Notes: a model not told the origin generated them from the sequence alone. A DNA stretch of 64,000 nucleotides from Haloimpatiens massiliensis (GCF_900184255.1 NZ_LT854639.1:83046-147045), one strand, 5' to 3'; shown: positions 43,813 through 53,716, counted from the first letter of the stretch. Translations and numbers: made by a program.

Positions 43813-46800
43813 GTTGAACATTAACATGGGATGTATTTAAATTGAAATCTTATTCTTTTTACATTGAGTTCTTTTGAGTTGAACATTAACATGGGATGTA
43901 TTTAAATTTGCATCTATAGCAGTATTAAGAGTTTCTTTTGCATGTTGAACATTAACATGGGATGTATTTAAATCCAGTAATATTGCTACCATTAACTTTT
44001 ATATCAAGTTGAACATTAACATGGGATGTATTTAAATAGAAGAAGAGACAGGAGAGGCACCGGAAGGCGGTGGTTGAACATTAACATGGGATGTATTTAA
44101 ATGAGTTTTTCGCGTTTTCGCGATTTACTGTATAATCCGTTGAACATTAACATGGGATGTATTTAAATTTGTAGTCCTCGAAGCTTATATTTAAACCAAT
44201 ATTGTTGAACATTAACATGGGATGTATTTAAATAACAACCTATTAATTTAAAAGTTGGCTCTAATTACGTTGAACATTAACATGGGATGTATTTAAATTA
44301 CGCATAAAGTCGATATACCAAAACATACGCATGCACGTTGAACATTAACATGGGATGTATTTAAATAGAAGAGAGAAATTCAAAAGAATATGCAGAATGG
44401 AGTTGAACATTAACATGGGATGTATTTAAATCTACAGAATATACAATATGCTTATTAACTGCATTAGGTTGAACATTAACATGGGATGTATTTAAATAGG
44501 AAAAGTATTTAGTTTAACTGGTAAAACAGAAGGTTGAACATTAACATGGGATGTATTTAAATACAAGGAGAATCTATTATTAATTGGGAAGGAAAGTTGA
44601 ACATTAACATGGGATGTATTTAAATACATGATGAAAAACATGATGGCTGGTATTGAAAATAGTTGAACATTAACATGGGATGTATTTAAATCCTTCTCAA
44701 TTACATTATATACCATGTAATTGAGAAGTTGAACATTAACATGGGATGTATTTAAATTGCTTTATAAAGTAATTTTTAACACTTCTTAATCTGTTGAACA
44801 TTAACATGGGATGTATTTAAATGTTAAAAGGAGCAAAGGATCAATTAAAAGTTTTAACGTTGAACATTAACATGGGATGTATTTAAATAATTGTTTATCA
44901 AATACAGTTAATTTAGGAGGGATAGTTGAACATTAACATGGGATGTATTTAAATCTATTTCCAACAAATATATTAGGGTATTTTTCCATGTTGAACATTA
45001 ACATGGGATGTATTTAAATGCACCTTCTATAATTATTCCATTATCGCAATCACAGTTGAACATTAACATGGGATGTATTTAAATATGTGTAATTACAAAA
45101 CTTGAACAAAACATTAAAAGTTGAACATTAACATGGGATGTATTTAAATATAAAAGATAGGTATATTGACTAAGCTGTAAAATAGTTGAACATTAACATG
45201 GGATGTATTTAAATCAAATAAAAACATAAGTTATCAGCACCCAGATAAGTTGAACATTAACATGGGATGTATTTAAATTTAACAACTTTTTCATTTTGGG
45301 CATGCATTAAATCGTTGAACATTAACATGGGATGTATTTAAATAAACTAATTTTGTAAGTACATATTTCTCCTATATGTTGAACATTAACATGGGATGTA
45401 TTTAAATAGGTAGAATATTAAAAATCTTAAATAAACAAATGTGTTGAACATTAACATGGGATGTATTTAAATGATGTAGCAGAAGAACTTGCAAGGTTAG
45501 AGGAAGAAGTTGAACATTAACATGGGATGTATTTAAATACTTCTGATGTATGTCCTCTATGTAAAGGAACTAGGTTGAACATTAACATGGGATGTATTTA
45601 AATCCGGATGTGAATGTAGATGCGGTAGAAAAGCATTTAGTTGAACATTAACATGGGATGTATTTAAATGGAAACTGACGGTATCAAGGTTTGATGGAGA
45701 TTTAGGTTGAACATTAACATGGGATGTATTTAAATTGTTAGGAAATTTAAAAGTTACTTCTTCAACTCCGTTGAACATTAACATGGGATGTATTTAAATT
45801 TAAAACTGTGTCTAGTATTAAATGAAAAACCCTTCGTTGAACATTAACATGGGATGTATTTAAATGATATTTGTTGCACATTTTCAGCCAATTGCGTATC
45901 GTTGAACATTAACATGGGATGTATTTAAATTAGTTTTATTTATCTTTACAATTTGACCTGGCATAACGTTGAACATTAACATGGGATGTATTTAAATAAG
46001 CACCTTTACCAACTAGTTTTAATCCATTAGCTGTTGAACATTAACATGGGATGTATTTAAATTAAATGGTACGCTTTCTTTTATTTTCTTTTTTGCAGTT
46101 GAACATTAACATGGGATGTATTTAAATTCTAACATTAAAGTAAAATTTTCTAACTGTGCTAAGTTGAACATTAACATGGGATGTATTTAAATCTGGCCTG
46201 CTTAGTAGTATTAGCCGTTATGATAAATGTTGAACATTAACATGGGATGTATTTAAATAGCTAATCTAATTGGCAGTTTACGTATTGTTAATTGTTGAAC
46301 ATTAACATGGGATGTATTTAAATAGCTTTTGCGCACTTGAAAGAGCGTTCCATCTGTCAGTTGAACATTAACATGGGATGTATTTAAATATCCGTTAATG
46401 TATCGTAGACTTATTATCTGCCTTGTTGAACATTAACATGGGATGTATTTAAATGCAAGTATCGTTTTTAAATAATCTCTTTCTTTTATGTTGAACATTA
46501 ACATGGGATGTATTTAAATGTAAGTTCTTCCTCGAATTCTGCCAGGAAACCCTTGTTGAACATTAACATGGGATGTATTTAAATTAACAAAGAAATAGAT
46601 AACTCTAAAATGACTTTAGGTTGAACATTAACATGGGATGTATTTAAATCTTGGAGCAGTAAGGGTTCTTATAGATGAATCACTCGTTGAACATTAACAT
46701 GGGATGTATTTAAATTAAAGACCTTAGAGGAAAAATAGACGAGCATATTCGTTGAACATTAACATGGGATGTATTTAAATGGAAATAAAATAGCATTAGA

Positions 46801-47107
46801 AACTAATGGGGCTGGCAGTTGAACATTAACATGGGATGTATTTAAATTGTGCTTATATAATGCAACTCCGCCTGCTGTCGCGTTGAACATTAACATGGGA
46901 TGTATTTAAATCTGGTGTCGATGTCTTTTATTACATCACCATTCATTGTTGAACATTAACATGGGATGTATTTAAATTTATATTTATGTTCCGTTAATCT
47001 AGTGCAGTTTGGGTTGAACATTAACATGGGATGTATTTAAATTTATCTATGAATTGTATAGAATTTATTAAATTTCTGTTGAACATTAACATAAGCTGTA
47101 TTTAAAT
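43813..47107 (+). CRISPR. CRISPR array 2 (51 repeats)
   Basis: I counted 51 repeats of 30 bases and 50 spacers of about 34-38 bases. The repeat differs from that of array 1 by GG for AA (ACATGGGATG against ACATAAGATG). The last repeat (47078-47107) instead reads ACATAAGCTG, closer to array 1. All internal repeats are alike. Spacer 14 (44692-44727) is a near-perfect palindrome. Confidence 0.99.
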
Positions 47108-47437
47108 TAATAGTTAAGCTACACCACTTATAAAAATTTTTGTATATATAACAGTTTGTATTTGGATTACTTTAACATATCTAATTATCCATAAAAAATA
47201 CAAAGATCTATAAAAGAACCTTGTTTTATAAGAATTATGTAAGATTAATTGAAACTGGTCCTAGTATTACAAGTATTATCTGATCTAGCGTATGAAAATC
47301 ATTCAAGTAGCTAAAGGGTTCCCTTATCGTATGTCTTTATAGAAATTAGGGATGAACACCAAAAATATTATTGGTACAGTTTTTGATATTCATCCTTTCT
47401 ATTTATCCTCTTCATTTATTATTCGCTATTCATTCTT
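47108..47437. other. Intergenic gap after CRISPR array 2
   Basis: A+T-rich and without a supported gene. GGATGAACACC and its loose counterpart near 47390 do not form a convincing structure. Confidence 0.5.
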
Positions 47438-48721
47438 TTAACTAATTCTCTGCAAATCTTCCTGCCATTTCAGCTTAACTGTCCCCACTTTTCCATTTCT
47501 ATTTTTTGAAATTATGTTTTCTATTATATTTTTTTCTTGGCTGTCTTTGTTGTAGTAGGAGTCTCTGTAGAGAAACATCACTACGTCTGCGTCTTGCTCT
47601 AGGTTGCCGGATTCCCTGAGGTCCGAAAGAAGGGGCCTGTGGTTTAGTCTGGCTTCTGGGGCTCTTGATAGCTGAGAGAGGGCTATTACGGTTACATCTA
47701 GTTCCTTGGCAAGCAGCTTTAGGCTCCTAGAGATTTTGCCCACATCAATGCTGCGGTTTTCACTTTTTTCACCGGAGTCTATAAGTTGTAGATAGTCTAT
47801 GATTACTAGGTCAAGCCCCTTTTGTAATTTTAATTTTTTACATTCATGCTTTATATCCTTTAACATAAAAATGCTGTCATATATGTGTAGGGGACAGGAG
47901 CTTAGGGAGTCGGTGGTATTTATAATGTCTAACCATTGTTTGTCCGTAAGTGTGGAATGCTTTATGTGGTCACAGGAAATGCCGGAGCATATGGAAAGGG
48001 CTCTTTCAAGCACGTGCTCCTTGGACATTTCTAGGTTGAAAAAAGCAACTTTTTCCTTCTTTCTTAAAGCTACATTTAAAGCTATATTTAGGGCAAAGGA
48101 GGTTTTTCCCATGGAAGGCCTTGCAGCTAGTAAAATAAAATCTTTGTAGGAAAGACCGCCTATCATGTAATCAAGGTTTTTATAACCAGTAGATATACCT
48201 CTTATGCCGCCGCCTTTTTTATACCTAAGCTCCATGGTGTTAATTACGGATTCTAGGGCAGGTATAAGGTCACCTTGGTCTTGCTTTTTTACATTTTTTA
48301 ATTTAAAAAAGTTTTCTTCCATATAATCCATGACTTTATCTGAGCAGGAATCTTCTTTTTCAATAAGCTTCACGCCTTTTGTCATAAGGAGTTTTAGCTT
48401 TCTGTTTGTGGATTTTTCCTTTAAGGTAGCGGCGTAATGATTTATATTAAATGTTGGTAGGGCACTGGATATTATGCTACTTATGTAGGAAATTCCACCA
48501 GCATCTACCAGGGATGAACCTAGTTTTTCGCAAAGGGAAGTTATTTCTATAGCTTTGTTTTCCTCAAAAATCTTAACTGCAGCGGAGAAAATCAATTTGT
48601 GTCTGGCATCATAAAAGTCTTCAGGTTCCAAAGTTACCATAATCTCTAATATATAATCATTTTTTAGCATTATTGCTCCAAGAAGTTCGCTTTCCATTTG
48701 AATGTTATAGAACTTATTCAT
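47438..48721 (-). CDS. dnaB: DnaB-like replicative helicase
   Basis: A 427-residue hexameric helicase of the DnaB family. The N-terminal domain has MESELLGAIMLKNDYILEIMVTLEPEDFYDARHKLIF. The RecA-like domain has Walker A AARPSMGKTSFALNIAL, Walker B LDLVIIDYLQLID, and QLSRAPEARLNHRPLLSDLRESGNLEQDADVVMFLYRD, the DnaB signature. It lies 12 bases after a DnaD-like gene on the same strand, a pairing seen in phages and integrated elements. The chromosomal dnaB probably lies elsewhere, so this could be a prophage-type second copy. A relic of its 3' end is found at 52268. Confidence 0.92.
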   Translation of the reverse strand: MNKFYNIQMESELLGAIMLKNDYILEIMVTLEPEDFYDARHKLIFSAAVKIFEENKAIEITSLCEKLGSSLVDAGGISYISSIISSALPTFNINHYAATLKEKSTNRKLKLLMTKGVKLIEKEDSCSDKVMDYMEENFFKLKNVKKQDQGDLIPALESVINTMELRYKKGGGIRGISTGYKNLDYMIGGLSYKDFILLAARPSMGKTSFALNIALNVALRKKEKVAFFNLEMSKEHVLERALSICSGISCDHIKHSTLTDKQWLDIINTTDSLSSCPLHIYDSIFMLKDIKHECKKLKLQKGLDLVIIDYLQLIDSGEKSENRSIDVGKISRSLKLLAKELDVTVIALSQLSRAPEARLNHRPLLSDLRESGNLEQDADVVMFLYRDSYYNKDSQEKNIIENIISKNRNGKVGTVKLKWQEDLQRIS

Positions 48722-48732
48722 TTTTTAGCCTC

Positions 48733-49956
48733 CTATTGGTAATTATTTTCACTTTGTTTGTTATTTTCAGATTCGCTGAAGTCTACATAGTCATAGGCGG
48801 CTGCGTTTGGAATGCAGTAGGGATCTTTGAAACCTTTACTTTTACTTTGTTTTTCATTCCACTCTTTTTGGTAATTTTCTACTTGTGCCTTGGATTTAAT
48901 GCCGAGAGAAATCCAATTGTTTAGAATGCAATTAATATAGCTCATACTTCTAGCATTGTGATTTACTGACTCTAGGATAGCTATTTCTATGGCCTCTGGC
49001 TCTATGTCCTTTGCCCAATCAGAAAGTTTTGCATATTCCAATGGGGTTATGGGATGGATGTTACTGCTAAATACATTTATAAGGTTTTTAAATTCAGGTT
49101 CTATTTCCTCTAAGGCCTTGCTAGATTCTAAAGTCATAAGAGGATTTTCGCCTTCAGTAGCAGCTTGGCTTTCTTGCATTAAACTATTATTAGGTTCTTG
49201 GATTCTATCAGTAGTAGTTTTTTCTAAGGAAACAGCAGGATTAGTAGTTTTAGTGGAATCCTGGCAAGAGTTTGCTTGCAAAGTTTTATTAAGTTTAACA
49301 TTGGCACTGTCTGAAGATTTTAAAGTGAGAGTATTTGAAACAGTAACAGTGTTTGAAGTATTGTTTGTAGTGTCTATAGTATTTGGCACATTGGTTGAAG
49401 TGCTATTTTTTATAGTATTTATAGCCGTTGGTACATTGGTTGAAGTATTGCTTTTTATAGTATTTATGGTCTTTGGAAGATTGCCTGAAGCGTTATTTAC
49501 TGAATTGTTTGCAGAATGTTCTTTAGAACTTAAAAAATTTAGTTTTGTGCCTTGAAATAGCTTGTCTAGAGGATATCCTTCATCCACACAAATATTGTAG
49601 AATTTTTGTAAAAAATCTTTATTTATAACTTTTTTAAGCTCACCATTTAAGCTTTTTATATTGTTTGGGCTGTTTATAAAGTTTTCTTTTATCCAGTTTG
49701 TTATCATAATTTCTCTGGAACTTTCGCAGTATTCTATATAACCACACTGGGTGAGTTTATTTAAAAGATTGTCCACTTCTGCTTCGTCAAAGCCAGTCTC
49801 AAAACTCATGGTTTTCTTGGAGATTTGATAAATTCCGCATTGATTGGTATTAGGGTTGGTCATTGTGTATATATAAAAATATTTTTCCTCAGGGGTAAGT
49901 TCCACTATAAAAGCATCTCTCCAAAAGTTAATATAAAACATTCTAAATACTGCCAT
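48733..49956 (-). CDS. DnaD-domain replication protein with a repetitive linker
   Basis: A 407-residue protein. The N-terminal winged-helix region (FYINFWRDAFIVELTPEEKYFYIYTMTNP, then QCGIYQISKKTMSFETGFDEAEVDNLL) and the C-terminal DnaD domain (PITPLEYAKLSDWAKDIEPEAIEIAILESVNHNARSMSYINCILNNW) are clear. Between them lies an Asn/Thr/Ser-rich linker, residues about 145-290, with 15-residue imperfect repeats (TINTIKSNTSTNVP, then INTIKNSTSTNVP) encoded by 45-base direct repeats. DnaD proteins remodel the origin and help load the helicase, matching the DnaB gene next to it. The linker is probably variable in length between strains. Confidence 0.87.
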   Translation of the reverse strand: MAVFRMFYINFWRDAFIVELTPEEKYFYIYTMTNPNTNQCGIYQISKKTMSFETGFDEAEVDNLLNKLTQCGYIEYCESSREIMITNWIKENFINSPNNIKSLNGELKKVINKDFLQKFYNICVDEGYPLDKLFQGTKLNFLSSKEHSANNSVNNASGNLPKTINTIKSNTSTNVPTAINTIKNSTSTNVPNTIDTTNNTSNTVTVSNTLTLKSSDSANVKLNKTLQANSCQDSTKTTNPAVSLEKTTTDRIQEPNNSLMQESQAATEGENPLMTLESSKALEEIEPEFKNLINVFSSNIHPITPLEYAKLSDWAKDIEPEAIEIAILESVNHNARSMSYINCILNNWISLGIKSKAQVENYQKEWNEKQSKSKGFKDPYCIPNAAAYDYVDFSESENNKQSENNYQ

Positions 49957-49979
49957 GTCTATCCCTCCAAATAAATTTT

Positions 49980-50079
49980 ATGATTAACCTACAAAAAGGT
50001 ACAATGCCATGGAATTATGAAAGTCATTCCAGAGAAATTTCATAATTTGAGTAATGTAATGCTTTTGTGGGATAATCAT
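49980..50079. repeat. MITE-like element, family 1, copy E (internally deleted)
   Basis: Both outer arms are present (ATGATTAACCTACAAAAAGG and GCTTTTGTGGGATAATCAT), but the left inner arm and part of the core are missing. It lies 23 bases upstream of the DnaD gene and may carry or disturb its promoter. Confidence 0.78.
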
Positions 50080-50586
50080 TTTATTTTTTAATAAAATAAG
50101 AAACAATTAAAATTTTGATGGCGTAATAAACCTTCAAAATAAATTTCATTCTTTAATCACTAAGTATGCAGTAAGGAGTGTTTATTACACTTTTAAGAAA
50201 AATAAAAGTAAATAAGTTTTATTAGAACCTTTTACTATTAACAGAAGTTAAAACTTTTAATATAAAAATAGAATCAAGTAAGTTTTATCAGAACTCACTT
50301 GCTAGGAAATGTTTGTTATACTTTAAATAAAATTTTTCAAAATCTTTAGCCTATATTTTATTAAAAACTCATGGAGGTATTTTTATTACAGTTTTAATGT
50401 TAACTTTTGTTTGTTGAAAGTTAATCTTAGTTTTTTATTATGCTGATGATTATTTTAATTAATGTTAATCTTTTCTATTATTTTGCTGATTATTTTTATT
50501 AATTTTATTCTCTTTATTATTATTGTTTATTTATATTATTTTTTTATTTTAATAGCATGGAAGGGGCTTATAAGGGGGTAGAATGA
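50080..50586. other. Long A+T-rich intergenic stretch
   Basis: Very A+T-rich with no supported gene. Words such as AAGTAAGTTTTAT and GAACTCACTTG recur loosely, hinting at degenerated repeats, but nothing definite can be named. Confidence 0.4.
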
Positions 50587-50632
50587 GGGGACAGTTAACA
50601 ACTTTTGGAGCTAAAAGTTGTTAACTGTCCCC
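50587..50632. repeat. Perfect 20-bp hairpin of the GGGGACAGTTAACAAC family, copy 1
   Basis: GGGGACAGTTAACAACTTTT and its exact complement enclose the loop GGAGCT. Relatives are at 58139 and 60098. Confidence 0.85.
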
Positions 50633-50650
50633 ATAAACTAAACTAAATTT

Positions 50651-50707
50651 AAAGAATAAGTTTTCTGCATGAACCATCAGAAAGGAAAAACTCTCTTAGC
50701 TTAGATA
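50651..50707 (+). pseudogene. Relic of a cas1 gene
   Basis: 57 bases align without gaps to 42975-43031 of the intact cas1: the first 32 are identical and about 50 of 57 match overall. The piece covers the catalytic segment RISFLHEPSE and FSLSLD. It is on the same strand as cas1. Nothing of cas1 is recognisable on either side, so it is a fragment of a former second copy. Confidence 0.85.
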
Positions 50708-50894
50708 ACTTGCTTTTTTTATCTATAGCAGAGTAACTCTACTACTATTAATTTACTATGTTTAATTAGTGGCATGTGTGGTAATATAATTAATATATAG
50801 GATTTTTAAGGAAGCATAGAATTTATAATACTATATAGTTTATGGAAGAGGTATAGGAACTAAATATATAATCAAAAATGGGAAGTGATTATAC

Positions 50895-52154
50895 GTGAAG
50901 AAGATGCCTATTGGAATAAGTAATTTTAAAGAAATAATTGAAAAGAATTATTATTATGTAGACAAAACATTGCTTATTAAGGAAATATTAGATGATGGTT
51001 CAAAGGTAATATTACTAACACGACCAAGACGTTTTGGAAAAACTATAAATATGAGTATGTTAAAATATTACTTTGAAAACACGGAAAAGGATAATTCTTA
51101 TTTGTTTAAGGATTTAAAGATATTTAGTCAAGGGGAAATGTATATAAAAAACCAAGGGAAATATCCAGTTATATTTGTTACTTTAAAAGATATAAAAAAT
51201 AGCACATGGGAGATGACTTATAGCAAAATTAAAGCATGCATAGAAGAGGAATATGATAGATTCGGTTTTTTAGCAGAAAGTGAGCGCCTAACAGAAATTG
51301 AAAAGGAAATGTTTAGTAAAATAAGAAGAGGAATAGCTAAAGAAAGTGAGTATGAAAATTCTTTAAAATATTTAACAGAGTATTTAGATAAGCACTATGG
51401 TGTTGCGCCGATTTTGCTTTTAGATGAATATGATGTACCAATTCAAAGTGGTTATGTAAATGGTTTTTATGATAAAATAATAGAATTTATACGTAATTGG
51501 CTAAGTGGAGCTGTAAAGGATAATAATCACATTAGTTTTTCAATTATGACAGGGATACTTAGGATTGGTAAAGAGAGTATATTTAGTGGAATGAATAATC
51601 TTAAGGTACGTACTGTATTGGATAACCAATACAGTGAATACTTTGGATTTACAGAAGATGAAATAGTAGAAATGCTAAGAGATTACCAAAGAGAAAAAGA
51701 ATTTGAAGTAGTAAAACAATGGTATAATGGCTATGTCTTTGGGAAAACACAGATATATAATCCTTGGTCCATAATAAATTATATTGACAATAAAAGTAGT
51801 AATCCTCAAGCTTATTGGCTTCATACTAGTAGCAATGATGTAATACATGATGTAATTAAAAATTCGAATACAAGGATACAGGAAAATCTTATAAGGTTAA
51901 TGGAAGGTTCTGTGATTGAAGAAGTAATAGATACAAATATAATTTATAAAGATATTTATAAAGAGGATAATTATTTGCTTAGTTTTTTACTTCTTGCAGG
52001 TTATTTAAAGGTAAATGAAGTTCGTCAAAATGAATTTGGGTTTACAGTAGCTAGATTGTCTATTCCTAATAAGGAGATCAGAACTGTTTATAGGCAAGAA
52101 ATAATGACACAAATATCAAATGGCATAAAACCTATGGAACAAATTATAAGCTAA
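50895..52154 (+). CDS. AAA-ATPase-like protein without its nuclease domain
   Basis: A 419-residue protein of the AAA-ATPase-like/PD-(D/E)XK family (PF09820/PF08011). The opening MPIGISNFKEIIEKNYYYVDKTLLIKEIL, Walker A LTRPRRFGKTINMSMLKYYF, Walker B APILLLDEYDVPI and YNGYVFG, NPWSIINYI are typical. Full-length family members run to about 520-570 residues and end in a nuclease-like domain. This one stops at residue 419, soon after the LSIPNKEIRTVYRQE linker, so that domain is missing. It may be inactive. The GTG at 50895 is the start, with weak GGAAGTGA upstream. The gene lies between cas1 and dnaB relics. Confidence 0.85.
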   Translation: MKKMPIGISNFKEIIEKNYYYVDKTLLIKEILDDGSKVILLTRPRRFGKTINMSMLKYYFENTEKDNSYLFKDLKIFSQGEMYIKNQGKYPVIFVTLKDIKNSTWEMTYSKIKACIEEEYDRFGFLAESERLTEIEKEMFSKIRRGIAKESEYENSLKYLTEYLDKHYGVAPILLLDEYDVPIQSGYVNGFYDKIIEFIRNWLSGAVKDNNHISFSIMTGILRIGKESIFSGMNNLKVRTVLDNQYSEYFGFTEDEIVEMLRDYQREKEFEVVKQWYNGYVFGKTQIYNPWSIINYIDNKSSNPQAYWLHTSSNDVIHDVIKNSNTRIQENLIRLMEGSVIEEVIDTNIIYKDIYKEDNYLLSFLLLAGYLKVNEVRQNEFGFTVARLSIPNKEIRTVYRQEIMTQISNGIKPMEQIIS

Positions 52155-52167
52155 TTTCTAAAAACAT

Positions 52168-52227
52168 TCACCAAAGTTACTTCAACTGTGGATATTAAAA
52201 ACCATTGAAACGTAACTTTGGTGATTT
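52168..52227. terminator. Hairpin of the TCACCAAAGTTAC family, copy 1
   Basis: TCACCAAAGTTACTTCAA pairs with TTGAAACGTAACTTTGGTGA and is followed by TTTT. It ends the truncated ATPase gene. A second copy is at 55631. Confidence 0.75.
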
Positions 52228-52267
52228 TGTTTACCTCTATACTGAATTTCAAATCATACCTTAGTTT

Positions 52268-52312
52268 ATTCTCTGCAATCCTGCCACCATTTCAATTTAA
52301 CTGTCCCCATTA
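52268..52312 (-). pseudogene. Relic of the dnaB 3' end
   Basis: On the minus strand this reads GTVKLKWWQDCRE and a stop, matching GTVKLKWQEDLQR at the end of the DnaB gene at 47438. The DNA shares TTCTCTGCAA and TTAACTGTCCCCA with the 47438-47486 region. The rest of the gene is absent. Confidence 0.72.
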
Positions 52313-52328
52313 TTACAAAATATAAATT

Positions 52329-52375
52329 ATGATTATCCCACAAAAAGTATTATATTACCTGAATTATGAAATTAT
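52329..52375. repeat. MITE-like element, family 1, half copy F
   Basis: Only the left outer arm survives: ATGATTATCCCACAAAAAG and GAATTATGAAATT. It abuts the stop codon of the minus-strand gene that follows. Confidence 0.65.
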
Positions 52376-52860
52376 AAAAGTAATCTGTACATATCATATA
52401 AAAACAAAATCCAAAATATGATGCAGGAGAATGTATATTGTTTAGAATTTTTAAACTTTTTAAATAGCCATATTCCAATTATAGAATTAAGGAGTAGAGC
52501 TGAGAAAATTATAAGCATGATATAAATTTCATAGATTTCTGAGTTTGATGTATCAGAATATGAAAAAAAGGGATATATTAAGAAAAATAAGCTTTTAAGG
52601 TAATAATAAGAAATCTCTTTTCTTCTTATTGATTTTTTAGCTGTATCATCCATACCTGTATACTCTAAATAAGTGTTTCTAGAAAATAATTTCATATATT
52701 TTTCGTGTAAACTGATATTTTTGCTAAATAGTATGCCTAAGAAGATTAAAATAAGTCCTAATATCATAAAGGCTGCTTTGAGATTTAAAATTAAGCTTAA
52801 TATTAATAGAAGTGTTCCAAAGATTAGCCCAATTAAAGTACTCTCTAAAAAATCACCCAT
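52372..52860 (-). CDS. Hypothetical membrane protein
   Basis: A 162-residue protein that I do not recognise. It shows about five hydrophobic segments: LIGLIFGTLLLILSLIL, FMILGLILIFLGILF, YYYLKSLFFLIYPFF, YIMLIIFSALLLNSIIGIWLF and FSCIIFWILFLYDMY. A charged loop HEKYMKLFSRNTYLEYTGMDDTAKKSIRRKE lies between spans two and three. ATG 52860 follows AGGAATAAG-type sequence. Neighbours give no clue; it is convergent with the truncated ATPase gene. Confidence 0.65.
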   Translation of the reverse strand: MGDFLESTLIGLIFGTLLLILSLILNLKAAFMILGLILIFLGILFSKNISLHEKYMKLFSRNTYLEYTGMDDTAKKSIRRKEISYYYLKSLFFLIYPFFSYSDTSNSEIYEIYIMLIIFSALLLNSIIGIWLFKKFKNSKQYTFSCIIFWILFLYDMYRLLL

Positions 52861-53040
52861 TCTTATTCCTCCAAAATTTATTAATTTATCAATATTATAA
52901 CATTTATTATAGTAGATTTTAAAGATTTTATGTGTTTAAGATAGTTTGACACTACCAACATACAAACATTAAAATATACATATGGATTAAAAATTTCTAT
53001 TAATAATGAAAAATTGATAAACAAATAGGGGGAAGTTAAA

Positions 53041-53652
53041 ATGGGTTTTGATGAATGTGCTAAAAATTGGGATACAGAAAAAAGAATTAGTAGAGCAAGG
53101 GTAGTAGCTGAGGAGATAAGTAAGTCTATTGATATTCACAAGGACTATTCTGCTATGGAGTTTGGGTGTGGAACTGGTCTTGTGAGTTTTAATCTTTATG
53201 ATAAATTTAAAAAAATTACTCTTGTTGATTCATCAAAGGGAATGATAGATATATTGAATTCTAAGATTGATAAATATAAAGTAAATAATATGATTGCAAA
53301 GAATGTAGATATATCCTTTAAAAATTCATTGGATATGAAGTTCGATGTTGTTTATAATTCTTTGGTGCTTCATCATATTTATAATACGGAGGAAATAATA
53401 GATAAGTTTTATGAATTAATTAATGAAGGTGGTTACTTGTGTATAGTGGATTTGGATGAGGAAGATGGTGGCTTTCATAAAAAATATTCTGATTTTGATG
53501 GACATAACGGATTTAATCAAGAAAAATTAAAAAACATTTTACTTAGAGCTGGGTTTAGTGATGTAGAGTCCCATACATTTTTTCACGGTGAAAAAATTAT
53601 AGAGGGAGAGAGAATTGATTATTCATTATTTTTGATTAAGGGGAGAAAATAA
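53041..53652 (+). CDS. Class I SAM-dependent methyltransferase
   Basis: A 203-residue methyltransferase. Motif I is MEFGCGTGLVSFNL, which binds SAM; the acidic end of strand 2 is ITLVDSSKGMID; motif IV appears as FDVVYNSLVLHHIYNTEEI; and the post-strand segment is YLCIVDLDEEDGGFH. The C-terminal SHTFFHGEKIIEGERIDYSLFLIKGRK is like small UbiE/YcgJ-type enzymes. It begins at ATG 53041 after AGGGGGA. The substrate is unknown; it appears to be a single gene with a terminator downstream. Confidence 0.88.
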   Translation: MGFDECAKNWDTEKRISRARVVAEEISKSIDIHKDYSAMEFGCGTGLVSFNLYDKFKKITLVDSSKGMIDILNSKIDKYKVNNMIAKNVDISFKNSLDMKFDVVYNSLVLHHIYNTEEIIDKFYELINEGGYLCIVDLDEEDGGFHKKYSDFDGHNGFNQEKLKNILLRAGFSDVESHTFFHGEKIIEGERIDYSLFLIKGRK

Positions 53653-53716
53653 AGATAGATATCAATTTATTTTTAAATATTAATATTAGGTTTACTTGAT
53701 AGTTATTATATATAAG

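Noticed and set aside
28951..45784. Open frames on the minus strand within the CRISPR arrays encoding repeated NTSHVNVQ or NTSYVNVQ units
   Set aside because: The protein repeats are translations of the CRISPR repeat itself where spacers happen to lack stops. There is no ribosome site and no family.
48989..49555. A 188-codon plus-strand frame antisense to the DnaD-like gene
   Set aside because: It is the mirror of the repetitive Asn/Thr-rich linker; the minus-strand protein has recognisable domains at both ends.
47438..49956. DnaB/DnaD pair as a marker of a plasmid or chromosomal replication origin
   Set aside because: No iterons, DnaA boxes or initiator gene were seen around them; a phage-type replication module or relic is more likely.
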